Shown here one piece after another: positions 1 through 64,000 of a stretch of 64,000 nucleotides of DNA. Position 1 is the stretch's first letter; every line of letters begins with the position of its first letter. Origin of the DNA: Anniella stebbinsi (lineage: Eukaryota; Chordata; Lepidosauria; Squamata; Anniellidae); the NCBI GenBank assembly GCA_029215795.1, contig JARDYH010000002.1:59559001-59623000 (forward strand), written 5' to 3'. A model generated the notes under the pieces. That model saw only the letters and a list, made by a program, of their open reading frames with translations, did no database searches and was not told the DNA's origin. The position numbers and the translations under genes are program-made.

Positions 1-960
1 TTGTGGTACACATGGCATACATTAGGAATAAAGTCTAGAGTTCTGTTAGATAATTATTTTTAGAAAGACTAGCTAAGCTTTCTGTAACCAGCATATAATA
101 AAGTTTTACCAAAAAATTAATACCATCATATACCACATATTGTTCATTCATACCAATATTTCAGTATCTCCAGCGCATTAATTGGGCCAAGGCAAAGGGG
201 ATCAGAAAACCACTTTCTGTTTTGGTAATCTATTTAAAAAATGTTGTTTCAGGAGTTGCCTGCTGAAGAGCTCTGTGCAACTCTAAGGAAGTTGTTCGAA
301 GAAAAGGTATTGCCTTATATACATGTATTTGATAATAGGATGGCTGTTAAGTAGTTCGGGAAAGCAAGAACCAGAAAATATACTCACCCAATTAAGAAAT
401 CCCATTCAAGCATAGGATCTTTGATCTACTTGTAGAGTAACTTCTGCAAGTACTTCCATACTCTTTTTAATGGAGGGGCTAGCATGAACAAATAAATATA
501 TGTGTTGGATGCTCCTGTCTTTGAAGTGTAAGTCTTGCTCACACAGGAATGTCTGCATTGGTATACACAGAGTTATAAATCATGAGCACTAAACAGAATC
601 TTGGTAAAGTTGCAGTCGTATTCTTGCTAACCAGGCCATGGTTTTGCTGCTTTGACTGCATTTTGTATCTGTAAGGAGAACATTGCCCCTTGACCTGAAA
701 TGATGGCCTGTTGATTGTAATAATGAAATGTACATTTTACCTAACATTTATGCTGCACATTCTCCGTTTATGTAAGCCATATAGAAATGAATGGTACTTG
801 TGCAGCAGCTTGCTAGATTACATTCATTGCTAACTTTAGTGATTAATTTCTGACCATGCTTATATATTTACATATAACTCTCCTGAAGAAACATGAAGCC
901 TTTATAAGCCTTTTATAAGGAGAAAAGTAAGGTACATAATTAGGGAGATGATAGATAGAT

Positions 961-1014
<54 letters not shown>

Positions 1015-3311
1015 TATGACATGCATCATAATTTGCAGGTAAGCCAGTCACTTTGGTCACTGCTCAGAAGCCTTGACTCCATTGTTTGAAAATGTATATA
1101 GAGCTTTTCCTCTGGTAAATAAAAGCTGGGAACTGTTTAATGGACTTTTGACCATTGTATGAACTGGAAACAAAAAAACCTCTGCTGATGTTACCAAATT
1201 TTGTGATGAGTTCTACAGAGACATACAACATTCAGCATAAGTAGGGAGACAGTAAAACACCAACAACAACACTCCAGCCTACTACTGAAGCTTAAAAAAC
1301 AATAAGGTTTCCCCCCATTCTTTATTTCTTTTTCTCTTGTTTACCTTCCAGGCACTTATTCCCTATTCTCCTGTTTCAACCACCTTGCTGGAGTTTTGAG
1401 AGCACAGAGACCTTATCTTATGAGAAATAGCAACTTCTCTCCCAAGTGTCTAAACAAGTAATATAAAATTTTGTCTTTGAGCACATTTGTAAAATTAACT
1501 TTGTGGTGTTGTAAAAAGAGAATCCTCTGTGACATATTGGCACTTCAGGGTCACTGCAGTCTCATAGAGATGTAGCTTACGGGCACTGATGTGTACAAAA
1601 AGGGAGTGCCTCGTAAAGCTAATAAAACAAAGAAAGGTTGATCCAGGTGCATATCGCTTCCATCTATTAAACATAGATCTCTTTCCTGGACTTGGGTAAA
1701 CTTTGGTTCCCTTGTATACTCGCTATTTTGTTATATGATCAAATCTGTCTAAAATAACTGATCAAGATTATATTCTTTTCAGACTTCAGACTTCTTCCTG
1801 CCCCGATAGCTTCTACCACTAATGTTACTTTTATGGCTTTTCTCATTTTCTTTGATGTTGACCTCAGTGCCTGAAATATTTTCTCACCAGTACTAGCAAA
1901 TTTCCTTCAATTATTATCATTAGTAACAACTCTCTACACTTCCATCGCCCTGCTGTCATCCTCTTGACTTGCAGCAACGTTTTTGTTTAGGCATTAAACT
2001 GTTCAGGGAAAGGAAAGTGCCTTGCTTATCCAACTGGTTTCTGCAGAATTCTTCATGCTGGTGTCTCTGGGACTGTGCACAGATAAAAGATACTTGGGAA
2101 CAAGGCAGCTATGAGAATGGGGTCATCTGTTTCTAACATCTTTTGTAAATGCGCTGCATAAACAGAATATTTAAATGGTAATGCAGGATTTTAAAAAGTA
2201 TATTGAATAAGATTTATGTTTAGTGATGGGCGGATCCCCTCCAATATGCACAGAAAATAACTTGGAGGACCAAATTACATTGCTTAATATCTCAAGGCTG
2301 TATTGACTCTGGTGTGGATCGGACTGCTACCACAACTCTCCCAATGCAAGTCCTTCCCACTGTTTTTTTCACCTGATTACCTTTACAACCTTGTTTAACC
2401 AAAGATAGTACAACTCTTCACTTGATATGTTGTCTCTTAATCAAAGGCATAATTAAGAACCATATGCTTACATTATTTTTTGCCTGATATCAATCCAACT
2501 TCACAACGTCTGATAATTGGTTTCAACATCTTCCGATGTGAGCTCCATCAGAGAAGCATTTTATTTCACACTCGTTACTGGGCACTCACGGATTTTCGTG
2601 GGTCTCTCTCACGACATCATCTGCCTCCCACCCCTTCTAGCCTTCTTCATGCGACAAAAAAAAGCCCCCGGTAAGTCCATATTATTTTTAAAGATGGAAG
2701 TTGCCACTATCTCCTGCAGTATGCAGGCAAAGTGGCATGATAAAGACAGCCCCTGAAAGGGCCACATGCACTTTTTACTTCCTCTTTCTTCTCCCTGAAA
2801 AATAGGAAGTTTCGAGCAACAAAAGTGGGGGCGGAGAAGTGATGGTAGGCAAGCTTGATTTTCCCGTGTGATGGAGCTTTTAGTAACGTGGCTAAACTGC
2901 TCTTCTGTTTTTTGTGCTTTCATAAGTATACTGTACTCTTGAATGTGGGGCCTTGCTTCATCTTGATAATATATTGGTCGATACTTCTTTCCAGATGTTT
3001 ACTTTAGATGCACCATAAGCAGAGTACAATTTATCCCTTGACTTTGGAATAACTGGCCCTTATTGATCAAATTTCTATCATACAAGTACATTACTTAAAT
3101 ATTTGAATTTTCTTTAGGAAAGCGAGTACTTTGCTCCTATATCAATTTCGTAACATGCTGGCTGATCCTAAATGTATTAACATGGCAGTAAGTCATTGGG
3201 AGTTCTATGGGACTTGCTTCCTTTTAAGTGTGCTAAGGATTCCTAGAACAATTACAACTGTCCAAGATGAATACCACTAACAACTTATTAAATACTTTTT
3301 CTTTTAACTAG
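1..3311 (+). other. CAMK4 upstream intron (partial)
   Basis: This is intronic because the exon at 3312 is not the first coding exon and no glycine-loop exon occurs upstream in the window. AT-rich. It holds a GATA microsatellite near 947-1014, a possible cassette exon at 253-306, and otherwise sequence I cannot assign. A moderately GC-rich patch at 2560-2900 yields overlapping short frames on both strands with no recognisable product. Confidence 0.7.
947..1014. repeat. (GATA)n microsatellite
   Basis: About sixteen consecutive GATA units with one early interruption (GATT). GATA arrays are frequent in squamates. Likely length-polymorphic. Confidence 0.95.
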
Positions 3312-60971
<57,660 letters not shown>

Positions 60972-61962
60972 CTTATTTCAGCCAAGATCTGACATTTCAC
61001 ACACCAGCCAAGTTACCCTTCAGCAAGAAATAATCATAAGCAGGACCACTCTGGGGGGCTTTGCTTTGAAATGAATTAAAATGCACTATTAGCTGGTGAC
61101 CTGAACCTCAATGCATGTGACTGCTTCTGGGGGTGGGGGGGAGTAAACAGTCTTTTATTGGCATGCCATGGATAAAATGATATTTACAGTAATACCAACA
61201 AGTAAAATGGAGAACAGGGAGTGTGTGGGCACTCCTTATGGTCAACACATATATCTCGTGTAGGGTGTTTATAGATGACTTCTGAAATGAATTATGATTA
61301 TGGCTTACACAAGATAGGCATTTTCTAAAGCTCATGGCATTTCTGCCATATGCTTCCTTCTAAACTCATAATCACTTAGTAGGTTGATGGGCACTAAGAT
61401 CCACCTAGTGTTTTTAAAACATCATATGAAAGATGTTGCATTAATTAGTGATGATGTACAAACTGTTTACAATTGAGAACTTAAGCAATTTATATGCAAA
61501 ACATTCCACAGATTCCTAAAGAAGATTGAAAGGTTTGTTCAGATGGCTGTGAATTCGTATGTTCCTGAAACTGTTGTTAAGAATGCCTTACCTCTATCAA
61601 GTAATCATTTCTATACAGTATTTTAATGATAACCAAAATATCTCTGACTTCTGTTGTTTCAATATCTAATATAACTTTGACAAAGCAATGTTAAGAGTGA
61701 TCCACAAGCCAAGAAGGTAGGTGCCATTGTCAAGGAATTAGTCATGACTATGAAAATGTGCACCTGTTTATAAGGCTGGGGATTATCAATCTGCAATTAT
61801 CGAACTGCACTGTGAGAGGATTTTCAACAGCATGTTTTCCAATAGGAGAGCATTCACGTTACTCCAGTAAACAATAGAAATGCTTGCATCCCTGGAGATA
61901 CAGGAGAGTTGTGCAACCATTTTTTTACCTGTTAGTGTAGACTTGATCAGTATGGTTGTGCC

Positions 61963-61968
61963 AATAAA
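61963..61968 (+). promoter_or_regulatory. polyadenylation signal candidate 1
   Basis: Canonical AATAAA in the context CCAATAAAGACC, about 990 bp after the CAMK4 stop codon. Confidence 0.45.
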
Positions 61969-62135
61969 GACCAAAGTAAAGGCAGATTCAGGCACCTGTG
62001 TAAAAAAGTGTAGCCTATGTGCTTGGTGTAGCCTATGAGAACTGAAAAATCAGAAGAGATATCTAACAACACACATTTGTTTGTAAGTCATTTTATAGCA
62101 CTTGAATTTCTTAAGATATATGTAAAAAAAGATAC

Positions 62136-62141
62136 AATAAA
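62136..62141 (+). promoter_or_regulatory. polyadenylation signal candidate 2
   Basis: Canonical AATAAA in GATACAATAAAAACC, about 1165 bp after the CAMK4 stop codon. A short copy of a dispersed repeat begins just downstream (about 62165), which argues that the transcript ends here. Confidence 0.5.
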
Positions 62142-62164
62142 AACCCTGGCAAGTGACAATTATC

Positions 62165-62255
62165 TTACAGCACAATCCTAAATGTGTCCACTCAGAATTA
62201 AGCCCATTGAGTTCAATGGGGCTTACTTCCAGATAAGTGGGTATAGGCTTACAGT
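62165..62255. repeat. Short dispersed repeat, TACTCAGAAGTAA type
   Basis: CACAATCCTAAATGTGTCCA, CTCAGAATTAAGCCCATTGA, GTTCAATGGGGCTTACTTCC and GTGGGTATAGGCTTACAG; the halves around CATTGAGTTCAATGG are inverted. Lies just after the last polyadenylation signal of CAMK4. Confidence 0.7.
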
Positions 62256-64000
62256 CTCTGTTCCTTTTCAGTTACTCATCTAATATCATAATAGGTTAGG
62301 TCATTATTTCTTACCTTCTTACTGCATTTTCAGTAGTATTTTCTAGCACAGACAATAGATCTCAGTTAAGGAAAGAGTATACACAGCAGCCGAGAGTATG
62401 GTTAGTTTTGTGTTTCAGTTCTATTGCAGTTAAAATGAAGGGTAATGGAATATTGTTGATGTGAGGCTTGGTAAATTAGAATTACTTTGGTTATTACAGA
62501 ATAGAAGACTGTGTTTTTATAGTGAAAGTGTCTTTTGTGAATTTTAGAAAAATGATTTTTGACACATATTGGAAGCATAAATTATTAGAACTTACATGAA
62601 AAATATTTATTTTGCACAAGGAATCATTGTTCCCAAGCACAAGAATTCAACACATTCCAAGATATTATTCTTGGAAGGAAAAGTCAAGGTGGATTTTATA
62701 TTTGTGTTGGCAACTTAAAGTCTTTCCTGGAGAATAGAAGCATTCACTGAATAAAATTAGAAAAACACAGCATGATCCAAAACACTTCATATATAAAGAT
62801 AGATCTTTTTCTTCAATGGAGCAGAATGCTCTAGACATGCATAGAGATTCCCCACTGCATATTACATGAGCACTGTTACATAGCCAAGAGGACTGGCTAT
62901 CCCTGTGCATGTCCCACTGAAATGAATCAATGGTTACTTTCTCAGCTGCACATCATGGCTTGCATTATTAGTGGTCTAGGGTGTCACTGCTAGGAACAAA
63001 ACTGGTTTGGTTAGTTTTTAAAAAAATACCCAGCCTTTGTGGAAATACAAAGTATGTGCAGTACTTTACTAGTTTCTTGTAAGAATATGATGTACTCTTT
63101 CCTTTCAGGGATCCAGAAAGCTATCCTTTTATCAGACAATGTCCTGGTATGCAGATAACACTAACCTATAGTCTATTTAACACATGGATTGTTTAATTCT
63201 GGGTTGTAGTGATATACAAACCGTGCGACACCAACAATCCATGATTTGCTAATCACAAACAACCCAGAAAGAGAGCCCATGGTTTGTTCTTGGGTTGTGG
63301 ACTCTGGGTTATTTAAACTATGGGTGGATATTATGTGAACCCAGAACTGTGGGTTGTTCATGAATTGTTTTCGAAGACTGCAGAGGCAGTGGGCAAGAGT
63401 GGTTAAAAAAGCCAGTTGCTCTGCATGCAAGTTCTACAGTGCCACAGAAGCATTTGGGATACAGGGAGAGAGTGAATGAAGGTGGAAGGAAACAAACAAC
63501 TTAGGGACTGAGAAAACAAGCTGTAGTTTGTTCAATTGTATGCCAGTCAAACCCTGGATTGAGCCACAAACTATGGGTTAACCATAGGCCAAATAAACCA
63601 TGGATTAGTGTTATGTAAAAACCAGGTCATAAACTGGCACTTTAGCAAAAGTGTGGAAGTCATTACTGCTGTGAATCGCACAAAATATAAGAATTTCAGC
63701 GTCTTAGTACCAATGTGGAGGGCAATCAAAACATCTGGAAGTTCAAGGTTCATTCCAAACTTTCATCTTTAGTTCCAGTAGGGACCCTTGATCATGTATG
63801 TCAATTTGATCAATCTGAGTGCTTGATCAGGTATGTCCAAATATTTGTACACTTGGAAAAATGAAGATGTCACACTGAGCTAATGCTATCATTGTTCCAT
63901 GGCATTGAAATTGCAGTAATTATAGTGAACTCATAATATTCATACCCTTGCTTGTTAGGGTGGATTTATTACTATTCTTATGTCACAGTAATATTGCTAT
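62256..64000. other. Downstream flank of CAMK4
   Basis: No exon, RNA gene or LINE is recognised. 63180-63620 carries many inverted AACAACCC/GGGTTGTT and CATGGTTTG words of a miniature element. The rest is AT-rich. Confidence 0.6.
63180..63620. mobile_element. Putative miniature element rich in GGGTTGT/AACAACCC words
   Basis: ACACATGGATTGTTTAATTC at the left and TAAACCATGGATTAGTGTTA at the right are inverted-like ends. Internal words CTGGGTTGTAG, ACAACCCAGAAAG, TTGGGTTGTGG and TGTGGGTTGTTC alternate. No target duplication seen. Confidence 0.45.

Larger units (their letters stand above)
60972..62160 (+). other. CAMK4: CAMK4 3' UTR (inferred extent)
   Basis: Non-coding sequence directly after the stop codon. 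Two AATAAA signals follow, at 61963-61968 and 62136-62141. The second lies beside an A-run, so the main cleavage site is probably near 62155-62160. The stretch is AT-rich with few recognisable repeats, consistent with a UTR. Transcript data are needed to choose between the signals. Confidence 0.55.

Overview
The window looks like a vertebrate chromosome, most probably from a squamate reptile. It holds very small exons in very large introns, many interspersed repeats, tRNA-derived SINE families of the kind common in lizards and snakes, L2/CR1-type LINE fragments, hAT-like miniature elements and a DIRS-group tyrosine-recombinase retrotransposon. The squamate assignment is inferred from the repeat mix. 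There are no bacterial-style genes; nearly all short open frames are chance or repeat-derived.

The only host gene I can support is the 3' two-thirds of CAMK4 (calcium/calmodulin-dependent protein kinase IV) on the + strand. Nine coding exons (3312-3374, 3976-4058, 19170-19242, 44951-45041, 46649-46723, 52093-52168, 55738-55864, 57454-57606, 60756-60971) join without a frame break into 318 codons plus stop. They cover the kinase domain from just after the ATP-binding lysine, the HRD, DFG and APE motifs, the activation-loop threonine, the autoinhibitory/calmodulin-binding segment and a short acidic tail. The N-terminal exons lie upstream of the window. Two polyadenylation signals (61963 and 62136) fit the end of the 3' UTR near 62.16 kb.

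The introns are repeat graveyards. The 15.1 kb intron (4059-19169) holds L2/CR1 LINE pieces, a SINE split by a hAT-like element, a LINE end split by a GC-rich hAT-like element, and a 2.2 kb non-coding DNA transposon (10615-12812). The 25.7 kb intron (19243-44950) holds a degraded but structurally complete DIRS-type element (about 30750-37102) with inverted terminal repeats and an internal complementary region. Two relatives of the 2.2 kb element (29595-30626 and 40194-42360) lie either side of it.

The most distinctive structures are: (1) a family of exactly 320-bp near-palindromes with 8-bp target duplications, in five copies plus one solo arm, each a pair of nested hairpins; (2) the DIRS element, whose recombinase frame is open although both motif arginines appear lost through CpG decay; (3) a family of CpG-rich, GCGCATTA-studded elements from about 340 bp to 2.2 kb with no recognisable coding capacity. 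A possible frame-preserving 54-bp cassette exon at 253-306 and the short CAMK4 tail are the host-gene points worth checking.
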